From positions 1 through 28,433 of the forward strand of contig DATKRK010000240.1 of assembly GCA_035532215.1 (NCBI GenBank): a stretch of DNA of 28,433 nucleotides. The letters run 5' to 3'. Positions 21,634-28,433 of this stretch are shown in pieces. The DNA comes from JAICIG01 sp035532215 (GTDB lineage Bacteria; Planctomycetota; Planctomycetia; Pirellulales; JAICIG01). The translations under genes and the position numbers were made by a program. Under the pieces are notes generated by a model that had not been told where the DNA came from, made no database searches, and was given only the letters and a program-made list of their open reading frames with translations. Positions within the stretch are counted from its first letter, which is position 1. Every line of letters starts with the position of its first letter.

Positions 21634-23849
21634 CAGGCCTTACCTCCTTTCGCCAGGGCGTCCAACACACGTTTGGGGATCATCGGCAGCACGGGCACGC
21701 GCACGCCGAGGGCGTTGCAGACGGCGTTGGAAATCGCCGCGCCCGGACTGATGACCGGCGGCTCGCCCAAGCCGACCACGCCGCGGTTGTACTCGCTTTC
21801 GGGCTCGTGCAGTTCGACGATGATTTCGCCGATATCGCCCAACCGCGGCAGCTTGTAGTCGGACAATTCACAGTTCAAGAAAGCCCCGGTCTTGTTGTCC
21901 ATGATCCGCTCCTCGAACAAGGCATAAGCGATGCCCATGATCACGGCGCCGTAGATTTGGCTTTTGGCGGTGCGCGGGCTGACGACGAGGCCCATGTCTT
22001 GCACGGCCACGAACTTCTTCATCTTGATGACGCCCGTCTCGCGGTCGACGGCCACTTCGGCCATCTGCACGCCGCCGACTTGCACGCTGGACAGCGGGCT
22101 TTCTTCCTTGCCGCGGGCGAACTTGCCGGTCACTTCCAGCGGGTTCATGCCCAGCAGGCTGCAAGCCTCTTTCCACGACAGTCCCTTGTCGGGATGGTCG
22201 GCCACGAAGATTCGCCCTTCCTTCGCGACGAGCGTGTCCGCTTCGACATTCAGTTTTTTGGCCGCCTTTTCGCACAACTGCCGCAAGGCGTCTTGCGAGG
22301 CGCGGCGGTTCGATTCGCTCACGCCGCCGATCGTCGTGCTGCCACCCGAAGGGCCGCTGTTGGGATAGCGCGAACTGCCGATGTTCACCTTGACGGCCGA
22401 GACCGGCAAGCCGAACGTTTCGGCGACGACAATCGCGATCGCGGTTCGCGTGCCGGTGCCCAGGTCCTGGCTGCCGAGCGAGGTTTCGACGCCGCCATCG
22501 GGATGAATCTTGAGCAAGCAGGTCGAGTTGTGGCCGCCGCCGCCCCAAGTATGCAGCGCCATGCCCAGTCCGGTGACGATCGAACCTTGGGCTTGGCCTT
22601 TGCCGTGCGGATGCCACTTGGCTTTCCAGTCGATCAGCTTGGCGGCGATCTCCATCTGCTGGCGATAGGTGTCGGCCATGCTGTGCGCGCCCTTCTTGGG
22701 CGACACGCTGGGCAGGTTCCGCAGAAAAACGTCGTAGCTGTCGATGCCGAGCTTGGCCGCGATATCGTCGTAGGCCGTTTGCGTCATCGCGCAGGCCTGC
22801 GGATGGTTCGGCGCCCGCCAGGCGCGGTCGGGGCCGGTGTCGGTGACGATCGCCGTTTGTTTGCGGCGGCGGTTCTTGGGATCGAAGACGTAGGGAATCA
22901 CGGTCTGGCTAATGCCGCCCGCCTTGGCGCCGCTCGTGCCCCAGTGGTGCGAATCCCAAACGGTGACCACGCCGTCCTTGTCGGCGCCGACCTTGACTTT
23001 CAAATAACCGCTCGGCCGATTGCCGGCGACTTTCAGCTCTTGGTCGCGATCGAGCATCAGCTTCACTGGCCGGCCCGTTTCTTTGGCGATCTGGGCCGCG
23101 GTCACGCCCCAGGCGTCGGCGGCAAACTTGCTGCCGAACCCGCCCCCGATGAAATCGCAATGCACTTCCACGTCGTCGGCAGTGATGCCCAACGGGTCGG
23201 CGAACTGACCGGCCGTGCCCGAGACGTTTTGCGTGGAAAGGTGGGCGACGAGCTTGTCGCCGTTCCACTCGCAGGTCGAACCGTGCGGCTCAAGGCACAT
23301 GTGCGCGATGACGTTGATGCCGTAGTAGCCTTCGACGACAACCGTCGCCTTTTTTAGCAGCCGATCGATTTCCTGGTCGGCCTGTTCGTCGTCCAGGTCG
23401 TCGTCGGGCTCGACTTCCCACTGCACGTTGCTGCCGGCGGGCTGGGTGCGGCCGGCCTTTTGGGCGGCGGCCAGATCCTCGTCGTCGACGTAGACGTCGA
23501 GCATTTCGTACTCGACCTTGACCGCCTTGAGGGCCTCGGCCGCGGCGGCTTCGGTGTCGGCCGCGACGACGGCCAACGCGTCGCCTTGCCAGCGAATCTC
23601 TTGGCCCGGCTCCTTGAGCGTCTTCACCGCGCGAACGCCCGGCAGGTTGGCGGCGCCGCTGGCGTCGATCGCCTTGATTTTGCAATGGGCGTGGGGGCAG
23701 CCGAGCATCTTGGCGAACAACATCCCCTTGCGGTTGATGTCGTAGCTGTACTTGGCGGCGCCGGTGGCCTTGACCAGGCCGTCGATGCGGTCGGTCTCTT
23801 TGCCCAGCACATAGGCCGTGCCATATTTGGGCCAGCTATATTCGGCCAT
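21633..23849 (-). CDS. Molybdenum hydroxylase large (Mo-cofactor) subunit
   Basis: A 738-aa member of the xanthine dehydrogenase/aldehyde oxidase large-subunit family. GGGFGSKF (235-242) and the GLGEPP motif near the C-terminus, with Glu696 as the catalytic base, are both present; RAWRAPNHPQACAMTQTAYD and GSQDLGTGTRTAIA are other conserved segments. The substrate cannot be predicted; many homologues oxidise aldehydes or N-heterocycles. The frame is open much further upstream (to 24851), but ATG 23849 with AGGAG and overlap of one base with the FeS subunit stop is clearly the start. It has no signal peptide of its own, so it would be exported with the Tat-bearing FeS subunit. Confidence 0.93.
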   Translation of the reverse strand: MAEYSWPKYGTAYVLGKETDRIDGLVKATGAAKYSYDINRKGMLFAKMLGCPHAHCKIKAIDASGAANLPGVRAVKTLKEPGQEIRWQGDALAVVAADTEAAAAEALKAVKVEYEMLDVYVDDEDLAAAQKAGRTQPAGSNVQWEVEPDDDLDDEQADQEIDRLLKKATVVVEGYYGINVIAHMCLEPHGSTCEWNGDKLVAHLSTQNVSGTAGQFADPLGITADDVEVHCDFIGGGFGSKFAADAWGVTAAQIAKETGRPVKLMLDRDQELKVAGNRPSGYLKVKVGADKDGVVTVWDSHHWGTSGAKAGGISQTVIPYVFDPKNRRRKQTAIVTDTGPDRAWRAPNHPQACAMTQTAYDDIAAKLGIDSYDVFLRNLPSVSPKKGAHSMADTYRQQMEIAAKLIDWKAKWHPHGKGQAQGSIVTGLGMALHTWGGGGHNSTCLLKIHPDGGVETSLGSQDLGTGTRTAIAIVVAETFGLPVSAVKVNIGSSRYPNSGPSGGSTTIGGVSESNRRASQDALRQLCEKAAKKLNVEADTLVAKEGRIFVADHPDKGLSWKEACSLLGMNPLEVTGKFARGKEESPLSSVQVGGVQMAEVAVDRETGVIKMKKFVAVQDMGLVVSPRTAKSQIYGAVIMGIAYALFEERIMDNKTGAFLNCELSDYKLPRLGDIGEIIVELHEPESEYNRGVVGLGEPPVISPGAAISNAVCNALGVRVPVLPMIPKRVLDALAKGGKA

Positions 23850-24472
23850 TACTTGGCTCCTTTCACGACTTCGAGGGCGGCCTCGACCACGTTGGCGTAG
23901 GTGCCGCAACGGCAGATGTTGCTGTTCAGCCCCTTGCGGATTTCCGCCTCGGTGGCTTTTGGGTGCTTGTTCAAAAAGTCGCGGACGGCGACCACGAAAC
24001 CGGGCGTGCAAAAGCCGCACTGCATGGCGTCGTGATGGACGAACGCCACGGGCACGGCGTCGGGCTTGGCGCCGCCGAGGCTCTCGACGGTTTTGATCTT
24101 CTTGCCGACGCAAGCCAGGGCCAGCTTGGTGTTCGCGCTGATCGGCTTTCCGTCGAGCCAGACAGTGCAGGCGCCGCTCGTCTCGTCGATGCTGACCGGC
24201 TTCGCCCCGGTCAGATCGAGTTGATAACGCAAAACGTCGAGCAGCGTCGAACGGGTTTCGACTTCGACTTCGTACGTCTTGCCGTTGACGTCGAGGCGGG
24301 TTTTCGCGGGCGACTTGCCACTGACGACTTTGGGCTTTTTCTGTTCGGCGGCCTCGATCAGGCCGGGGCCGGCGACCACGGCGCTCGCGGCGGCGACGGC
24401 GCCCGAGCCTTTCAAAAAGGCGCGGCGACTGACGCCGGCGCCGGGCCGTGAAAGAGCGGATGGATCCTTCAT
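23849..24472 (-). CDS. Molybdenum hydroxylase [2Fe-2S] subunit with Tat signal and degenerate proximal cluster
   Basis: A 207-aa small subunit (PaoA/YagT-like). A twin-arginine signal, SRRAFLK, lies at residues 15-21 followed by a hydrophobic stretch, so the whole heterotrimer should be exported. The C-terminal four-helix domain keeps its cluster ligands: Cys152 and Cys155 (QCGFC) and Cys187 and Cys189 (CRC). The N-terminal ferredoxin domain does not: in KPVSIDETSGACTV the C-x4-C-x2-C positions are Ser94, Ser99 and Cys102, and the fourth ligand position is Asn114. ATG 24472 has GGAGG upstream and starts a normal Tat signal; the frame extends to 24607 without support. It is the first gene of the operon. 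Confidence 0.9.
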   Translation of the reverse strand: MKDPSALSRPGAGVSRRAFLKGSGAVAAASAVVAGPGLIEAAEQKKPKVVSGKSPAKTRLDVNGKTYEVEVETRSTLLDVLRYQLDLTGAKPVSIDETSGACTVWLDGKPISANTKLALACVGKKIKTVESLGGAKPDAVPVAFVHHDAMQCGFCTPGFVVAVRDFLNKHPKATEAEIRKGLNSNICRCGTYANVVEAALEVVKGAK

Positions 24473-24526
24473 TGCATCGACCTCCAGCACGAGATTCACG
24501 GATAATGACTCGATCGGCTGGCCGCG

Positions 24527-24554
24527 ATTGTAGCGGTTCCAAGGGCAAGAGCAA
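24527..24554 (-). promoter_or_regulatory. Candidate promoter of the molybdenum hydroxylase operon
   Basis: Minus strand: -10 TACAAT (24527-24532), a good hexamer, with TTGCTC (24549-24554) at 16 bp as a mediocre -35. It would give a leader of about 50 nt to ATG 24472. Confidence 0.4.
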
Positions 24555-24698
24555 GGAAACGCGGAATTCGGAATGTGGAATTCGCAACGGCGTCTCGGAC
24601 GCCGCAAATTGGTCGTTCGACGAAAATCTGGCGAAGCGGGACGGGCGACGGCGGGCCTCTAAATCGCACGCGGGCGCCAACGAGTCGCTTGGGCGGCG

Positions 24699-24753
24699 CG
24701 TGGGGCGGCCTTCCAGGCCGTCAATCGTCGACGGCCTGGAAGGCCGCCCCACG
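24699..24753. repeat. Perfect 24-bp hairpin
   Basis: CGTGGGGCGGCCTTCCAGGC begins a 24-bp arm (24699-24722) perfectly complementary to 24730-24753 with a 7-nt loop AATCGTC. No U-tract follows on either strand, so it is a repeat rather than a classical terminator. Confidence 0.85.
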
Positions 24754-24822
24754 GCAGGAATGTTTCGTTTCAGACCGCGTGAAGTATAAATCGCGAATCG
24801 AAGACGGCCGGCCGGGAATGGA

Positions 24823-24962
24823 ATCACGAAAACGCGAAAGGGCGAAAGCACGAAAGGGAGACATGCTGGAATCGGGCCTCGCGAATAGCGACACTAAACA
24901 TCGCTTCGCCTTCGATTTGTGATTGCCTGTTTCGCGTTTTCGCCCTTTCGTGCTTTCGTGAT
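24823..24962. repeat. Inverted repeat of GCGAAAGGGCGAAAGCACGAAAG type
   Basis: Left arm ATCACGAAAACGCGAAAGGG... (24823-24857) and right arm (24929-24962) are complementary over about 34 bp with 4-5 mismatches, around a 71-nt centre. The arms are themselves built of repeated CGAAA units. Confidence 0.7.
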
Positions 24963-24986
24963 CTTTCTGGCGTCAAGTTGCGCGAC

Positions 24987-25122
24987 TAACCCGGATTATT
25001 CATCAGCCCACACCAACCCGAAGCGCAAGCGAGGCGGAGCAACGCACTTACCTCGCTGGCGCTTCGGGTTTGTATGGAGCGATTTGTCAAGTAATAGCTG
25101 GGCTGATGAATAATCCGGGCTA
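24987..25122. repeat. 136-bp inverted-end element, copy 3
   Basis: Exactly the same length as copies 1 and 2 and more similar to copy 1 in the interior. Terminal inverted repeats TAACCCGGATTATTCATCAG and its partner at the right end (GCTGATGAATAATCCGGGCTA) differ at one or two positions. Unlike the other two copies it is not joined to a coding region on its left. Confidence 0.85.
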
Positions 25123-25214
25123 ATGCGAACGCCTGCCTGCCGGAACGTCTGTCGCACAAACATTATCCTCGTCTCGCATTCCGCCTCTCGAATTGGTCGG
25201 TTATGCTTTGGCCC

Positions 25215-26105
25215 ATGACGCTCGAAAAGACCAAACTCCGCATCGCCTCCTGCCAGTTCGCGGTGGATGGGAATATCGAACGAAACCGCGAACAAATCAC
25301 GGCGCAAATCCGTGAAGCGGCAAGCCTTGGCGCTCGCGCGGCCCATTTCCCCGAGGCCACTCTCTCAGGGTATGCCGGGGTCGACGTGCCGGATTTCAGC
25401 CGGCTGGATTGGGACCAATTGCGTCGGGCGACCGAGCGAATTTGCCGCGAAGCGGCCAAGCACAAGATTTGGGTCCTGCTCGGTTCGGCCCACCGCCTCA
25501 GCGGCCGGCGATTGCCTCATAATTCGCTGTACGTGATTTCCGACGAAGGACGGATCGTCGACCGCTACGACAAGCGGTTTTGCACCGGCGCCGGCCAGGT
25601 CGAACTGTCGGCCGACCTGAAGCACTACACGCCCGGCGATCGGGCGACCGTGTTCGACATCGACGGCTTTCGCTGCGCGGCGTTGATCTGCTACGACTAC
25701 CGCTTCCCGGAACTGTATCGCGATCTCAAACGCCGCGGCGCGGAGGTGTTGTTCCAATCGTTCCACAACGCCCGCCGCGACCACCAGACCTTCCGGCGCC
25801 GCAATATCTGGAAGCACGTCGTGCCGGCTACGATGGTCGCCCACGCGGCGAGCAACTACTTCTGGATCAGCGCCGTCAACAGCACGGCCAAGTATTCGAT
25901 GTGGGCCAGCTTCATGGTGCAGCCCGACGGCCGCATCGCCGGACGGCTCGAAATCCACGTGCCCGGCATCCTCGTCGTCGACGTCGATCGCTCGCTCAAT
26001 CTCTGGGACGCTTCGGCCCCCTGGCGCGAACGGGCCATGCAAGGCAAGTTGCACAGCGGCGAGTTGGTCGACGACCCGCGCAGCCGGGACAGAACGTGTT
26101 TGTAG
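25215..26105 (+). CDS. Carbon-nitrogen hydrolase (nitrilase superfamily)
   Basis: A 296-aa amidohydrolase of the nitrilase fold. The Glu-Lys-Cys triad is visible: Glu47 in FPEATLSGY, Lys120 in YDKRFCTG and Cys159 in LICYDYRFPELY. The N-terminal LRIASCQFAVDGNIERNREQI and the length are normal for the superfamily. Members hydrolyse nitriles, amides, omega-amides or N-carbamyl compounds; the fine group is not clear. I chose ATG 25215; an in-frame ATG at 25203 would add four residues (MLWP), and neither has a Shine-Dalgarno. The TAG stop (26103-26105) immediately precedes an inverted repeat. Confidence 0.88.
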   Translation: MTLEKTKLRIASCQFAVDGNIERNREQITAQIREAASLGARAAHFPEATLSGYAGVDVPDFSRLDWDQLRRATERICREAAKHKIWVLLGSAHRLSGRRLPHNSLYVISDEGRIVDRYDKRFCTGAGQVELSADLKHYTPGDRATVFDIDGFRCAALICYDYRFPELYRDLKRRGAEVLFQSFHNARRDHQTFRRRNIWKHVVPATMVAHAASNYFWISAVNSTAKYSMWASFMVQPDGRIAGRLEIHVPGILVVDVDRSLNLWDASAPWRERAMQGKLHSGELVDDPRSRDRTCL

Positions 26106-26189
26106 GTCGCAAGTCGGGGGGTCGGAGGTCGGAAGCGCAAGGCAGTGGGCATTTCGTTTCGACTTCCGACCGCCGACTTCCGACCTTGC
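26103..26189. repeat. Inverted repeat after the nitrilase gene
   Basis: Arms 26109-26135 and 26163-26189, built on GTCGGAGGTCGGAAG and its complement, pair over about 27 bp with a few mismatches and a 27-nt loop. The preceding GTAGGTC contains the nitrilase stop codon, as in other hairpin repeats of this window. Confidence 0.65.
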
Positions 26190-26278
26190 AAACGCTTGCT
26201 TCCGGCGATTGCGCGACTTACCATAACCAGCCTGCCCCGTGTTCAATCCCTAGCGCCACATCCTCCGAGGATACACCC

Positions 26279-26974
26279 ATGAAACTGGTTGCACTCGCTC
26301 GCTTCACCGGCGCCTTCGCCGCAATGCTCGTGACGGCAGTTGCGGTTCAAGCGGCCGATAATACTCCGCCCGAAGGCTTTACGGCCCTATTCAACGGCAA
26401 GGACCTGGCTGGCTGGAAGGGGCTGCTGGCCTCGCCGTTGGACAACCCGGCGAAGCGGGCCGCGGCCAAGCCGGAGGAGCTCGCCGAGGCCCAGAAGAAG
26501 GCCGACGAGGACATGCAGGCCCACTGGAAAGCGGTCGACGGCGTAATCGTGTTCGACGGCAAGGGCCGCAGCCTGGCAACGGCCAAGGATTACGGCGATT
26601 TCGAACTGTACGTCGATTGGAAGATCGAACCCAAAGGAGATAGCGGCATCTACCTGCGAGGCACGCCCCAGGTGCAGATTTGGGATCCGGCGCTGAGGAA
26701 CATCGGCTCCGGCGGACTGTTCAACAACCAGAAGAATCCCTCGCAGCCCTTGACGACCGCCGACAAGCCGGTGGGCGAGTGGAATACGTTCAAGATCAAG
26801 ATGGTCGGCGACAAGGTCACCGTCCTCTTGAACGACGTGCTGGTGGTCGACAACGTCGTGCTGGAAAACTATTGGGAGCGCGACAAGCCGATTTACCCGA
26901 CCGGCCAGATCGAACTGCAGAACCACGGCAACTCGCTGTATTTCAAGAACATCTATATCAAGGAACTCAAGTAG
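26279..26974 (+). CDS. Secreted DUF1080 protein (3-keto-disaccharide hydrolase family)
   Basis: A 231-aa exported protein with signal peptide residues 1-25 (cleavage after VQA) and a DUF1080 beta-sandwich domain (PF06439) covering most of the rest: GFTALFNGKDLAGW (33-46), FELYVDWKIEPKGDSGIYLRG, VQIWD and GQIELQNHG. Members of this large planctomycete family include 3-keto-glycoside hydrolases and putative lectin-like proteins. A helical insert of about 30 residues (AAAKPEELAEAQKKADEDM) after the first motif is less usual. ATG 26279 has GAGG about 8 nt upstream. It is monocistronic; the precise substrate is unknown. Confidence 0.9.
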   Translation: MKLVALARFTGAFAAMLVTAVAVQAADNTPPEGFTALFNGKDLAGWKGLLASPLDNPAKRAAAKPEELAEAQKKADEDMQAHWKAVDGVIVFDGKGRSLATAKDYGDFELYVDWKIEPKGDSGIYLRGTPQVQIWDPALRNIGSGGLFNNQKNPSQPLTTADKPVGEWNTFKIKMVGDKVTVLLNDVLVVDNVVLENYWERDKPIYPTGQIELQNHGNSLYFKNIYIKELK

Positions 26975-27051
26975 GGCCTTGGCGAGAAGCAAGCGGGCTT
27001 CGTGCGGCAAAGGGGGCAATGCTCAAGCAACGACGGCCGAAAGGAGCAGCT

Positions 27052-27303
27052 ATGGAAACGGTTGGCGAGTGGATCGGAAATCTCGGGGCTGGCACAATGT
27101 TTGCCGGCTGGATTTGGTTTTTGGTCGTTGCGTTCAAGCAAGAAGTGCCGTGGGGCGTAGCCTGCATGATCATACCATGCGTGTGGATCGTCTTTCTCGT
27201 GAAATACTGGGAAAAGGCGTCGCGGCAGTTCGCAGTCCAAGTTGGTGGTTTTTTGATTCTTAATTTCGGCGCTTTCCTGAACACGCGGGCGGGCGGAGGG
27301 TAA
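27052..27303 (+). CDS. Small membrane protein, three predicted helices
   Basis: An 83-aa hydrophobic protein: helices at about residues 12-28 (GAGTMFAGWIWFLVVAF), 33-50 (PWGVACMIIPCVWIVFLV) and 60-76 (FAVQVGGFLILNFGAFL), with charged KYWEKASRQ between the second and third. ATG 27052 has an excellent AAGGAG six bases upstream. It follows the DUF1080 gene by 77 bp and may be co-transcribed. I recognise no family. Confidence 0.7.
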   Translation: METVGEWIGNLGAGTMFAGWIWFLVVAFKQEVPWGVACMIIPCVWIVFLVKYWEKASRQFAVQVGGFLILNFGAFLNTRAGGG

Positions 27304-27637
27304 GGAGCCGATAGGCGACGCGATCCAGTCCCGTAGGGACGAAAGAATGTTGCCAGGGGCGCGAGCCCCTGGGGGCGCTGTCTCTACGAGAATGGTCGTA
27401 AGCCCCGGCAGGTCCGAAACAATTCTTGGAACGGGTGCGCCCAGTCGCGCGTATCGCCCCTGACGGGGCTGACAACGATTTCTTTCGGCATCAAGTCCAG
27501 GGGCTCGCGCCCCTGGCTACATGCTGTCGCCGCTACGCGGCTTCTTTCACAATCCGACTTCGCTCGCAAGGTATTGTTCGGTGTCGGCAGGGTCATTTTT
27601 CGGGGAGCTTGTCCTTATTGCAAAACCTGGCGGAGCA
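27304..27637. repeat. Gene-free stretch holding an inverted pair of hairpin repeats
   Basis: Two hairpins, CCAGGGGCGCGAGCCCCTGG (27353-27372) and CCAGGGGCTCGCGCCCCTGG (27497-27516), each have an 8-bp stem and a 4-nt loop. They are flanked by partial inverted copies of CCGTAGGGACGAAAGAATG and GACAACGATTTCTTTCGGC, so the whole stretch is one large imperfect inverted repeat. I see no gene in it. Confidence 0.65.
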
Positions 27638-28327
27638 TCAGCCGCCGCGCCCTTCGCGCCGGCTGGCCAGCCGCTCGACGAATTGCTGGTGCTCGGGCGA
27701 TTGCAGCCCGTCTTGCAAACGCTTGAGCACGCGCGACATGTCGCCGGCCAACAGCGCCTGCCCGTCGAGCCAGAGACCGGGAAAAACGCGCGAGCGCAAC
27801 AGCCCGTCGGCGTCGGGCGAGAGAAGCTGGTACGAATCGCCCTCGAGCACGTGCCAGCGGATCTCGCGTTCGTAGAGCAGCACGGCCAGATACTCGGGCA
27901 CTTTCGCGGCTTGATACAGATCGTATTTCACGTGCAGGTCGTAAGACGCGCTGGAACGGCAGATTTCGACGAGCAACTCGGGGACGCCGTGCAGATAGCT
28001 TCCCTCCACCCATGAAGCGCCGCCGTAATCGGGCAGAATGCGGAGGTTCAGATCCGCCTGCGGAGTATCGTCTTGCAAAAACAGCGTGCCGTTGTGGCCG
28101 CTGGCCGTGCCCGGCGTAGCGACGCGATACGTGCCCAGCCAGATTCCCAGGCTCCCGTCCATGTCGTTGTGTTCAACGGAAACGGGCGACGGCATATAGA
28201 CGATTCCTCCGATCAATTCCGCGCATTTGATTTCAGGATGGTCTTCCCAAAGACGGAGAAACTCCTCGCGGGTCAACTTGTCGCCCGCCGCTAGCGGAGC
28301 AATGCGCCGCTCGATGTCGATCGTCAT
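27638..28327 (-). CDS. Uma2-family (DUF820) PD-(D/E)XK nuclease-like protein
   Basis: A 229-aa protein of the Uma2/DUF820 family, common in cyanobacteria and planctomycetes and predicted to have a restriction-endonuclease-like fold. Visible residues: Glu38 in AELIGGIVYM, Asp92 in PQADLNL, Glu121 in PELLVEIC and Lys134 in LHVKYDLY, with VPEYLAVLL following, as in the family. The cellular role is not established. The start ATG 28327 fits the family N-terminus; the ribosome site is weak. It is monocistronic with a promoter candidate at 28374-28402. Confidence 0.85.
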   Translation of the reverse strand: MTIDIERRIAPLAAGDKLTREEFLRLWEDHPEIKCAELIGGIVYMPSPVSVEHNDMDGSLGIWLGTYRVATPGTASGHNGTLFLQDDTPQADLNLRILPDYGGASWVEGSYLHGVPELLVEICRSSASYDLHVKYDLYQAAKVPEYLAVLLYEREIRWHVLEGDSYQLLSPDADGLLRSRVFPGLWLDGQALLAGDMSRVLKRLQDGLQSPEHQQFVERLASRREGRGG

Positions 28328-28373
28328 GGAAATCGTCTCGATTCAGCCCCGTGCCAGCACGGATTACCATCCA

Positions 28374-28402
28374 ATTCTACGCCCGTTATCCGCTGGCAAC
28401 AA
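28374..28402 (-). promoter_or_regulatory. Candidate promoter of the Uma2 gene
   Basis: Minus strand: -35 TTGTTG (28397-28402), 17-bp spacer, -10 TAGAAT (28374-28379). The spacing is ideal and the -10 good, the -35 only three of six. Leader length would be about 40 nt. Confidence 0.4.
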
Positions 28403-28433
28403 TTCACCCGACGAACGAGCAGGCCGCGACGGC

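Larger units (their letters stand above)
24473..25214. other. Gene-free, repeat-rich stretch between the molybdenum operon and the nitrilase gene
   Basis: No supported gene. It contains the operon promoter, a perfect 24-bp hairpin (24699-24753), a long inverted repeat built on CGAAAGGGCGAAAGCACGAA (24823-24962) and copy 3 of the 136-bp element (24987-25122). I see no clear promoter for the nitrilase gene. Confidence 0.6.

Noticed and set aside
23850..24851. The Mo subunit frame is open for about 330 codons upstream of its start
   Set aside because: That part overlaps the FeS subunit in another frame and has shadow-like composition. ATG 23849 with a good ribosome site and the TAATG overlap is the start.
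1..28433. tRNA or rRNA genes
   Set aside because: I saw no cloverleaf with a GGTTCRA-type T-loop and acceptor stem, and no rRNA-like sequence, in the gene-free stretches. A covariance-model scan would be the decisive test.

Overview
The window is GC-rich chromosomal DNA that I assign to a planctomycete (Planctomycetota, probably a Pirellulales relative). The reasons are its gene families: a DUF1080 3-keto-disaccharide hydrolase, an exported SGNH hydrolase, a Uma2 nuclease, small conserved planctomycete-type hypotheticals, and a Tat-exported molybdenum hydroxylase. The intergenic regions are also full of dispersed palindromic repeats, including one whose translation contains the peptide NPKRKRG. 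The assignment rests on protein family recognition only. I found no rRNA, tRNA, CRISPR array or phage genes.

Layout. 1-2069: a possible gene remnant, copy 1 of a 136-bp repeat with inverted ends, then motA-motB. 2067-3787: repeat copy 2, a possible second gene remnant, and a tandem-domain universal stress protein. 3788-4596 (minus): a two-gene HicB/HicA-like unit of lower GC. 4777-6354 (minus): an AlaC-type aminotransferase with a promoter about 250 nt upstream. 6449-6624: a second 137-bp inverted-end repeat and an intrinsic terminator. 6658-8817 (minus): a membrane-anchored double SurA/PpiC-like protein with a good promoter. 9052-10473: an MFS transporter ending inside a hairpin repeat. 10490-16900: promoter, long structured leader and the classical rpsB-tsf-pyrH-frr translation/UMP kinase cluster, followed by a glycerophosphodiesterase-dolichyl-phosphate-mannose-synthase fusion overlapping frr by 4 nt, and a sugar-nucleotide epimerase. 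16945-20124: a 90-aa hypothetical, an SGNH esterase (minus), 6-phosphofructokinase, and an 80-aa hypothetical (minus). 20403-24554 (minus): a four-gene molybdenum hydroxylase operon (FeS, Mo, FAD subunits and a Cys-rich small protein). 24699-28402: repeats including 136-bp copy 3, a nitrilase-family amidohydrolase, a DUF1080 protein, a small membrane protein and a Uma2 protein.

How the genes work together. rpsB, tsf and frr encode translation factors, and pyrH makes UDP; this is the conserved bacterial cluster. The two genes that follow act on phospholipid head groups, polyprenyl-phosphate sugars and nucleotide sugars, which suggests an envelope module appended to the translation operon. The molybdenum hydroxylase is predicted to be assembled in the cytoplasm and exported by the Tat signal on its FeS subunit. 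Two of its iron-sulfur sites appear to have lost their cysteine ligands, so its electron transfer path should differ from that of xanthine dehydrogenase or PaoABC.

The most unusual features are: (i) three equal-length copies of a 136-bp element, two of which supply the stop codon of the ORF on their left; (ii) long purine/pyrimidine hairpins in every gap of the rpsB-tsf-pyrH-frr cluster; (iii) an rpsB leader with two identical segments able to compete for the same partner strand next to the Shine-Dalgarno; (iv) the degenerate iron-sulfur sites of the molybdenum hydroxylase; and (v) the lipid/glycosyltransferase fusion protein.
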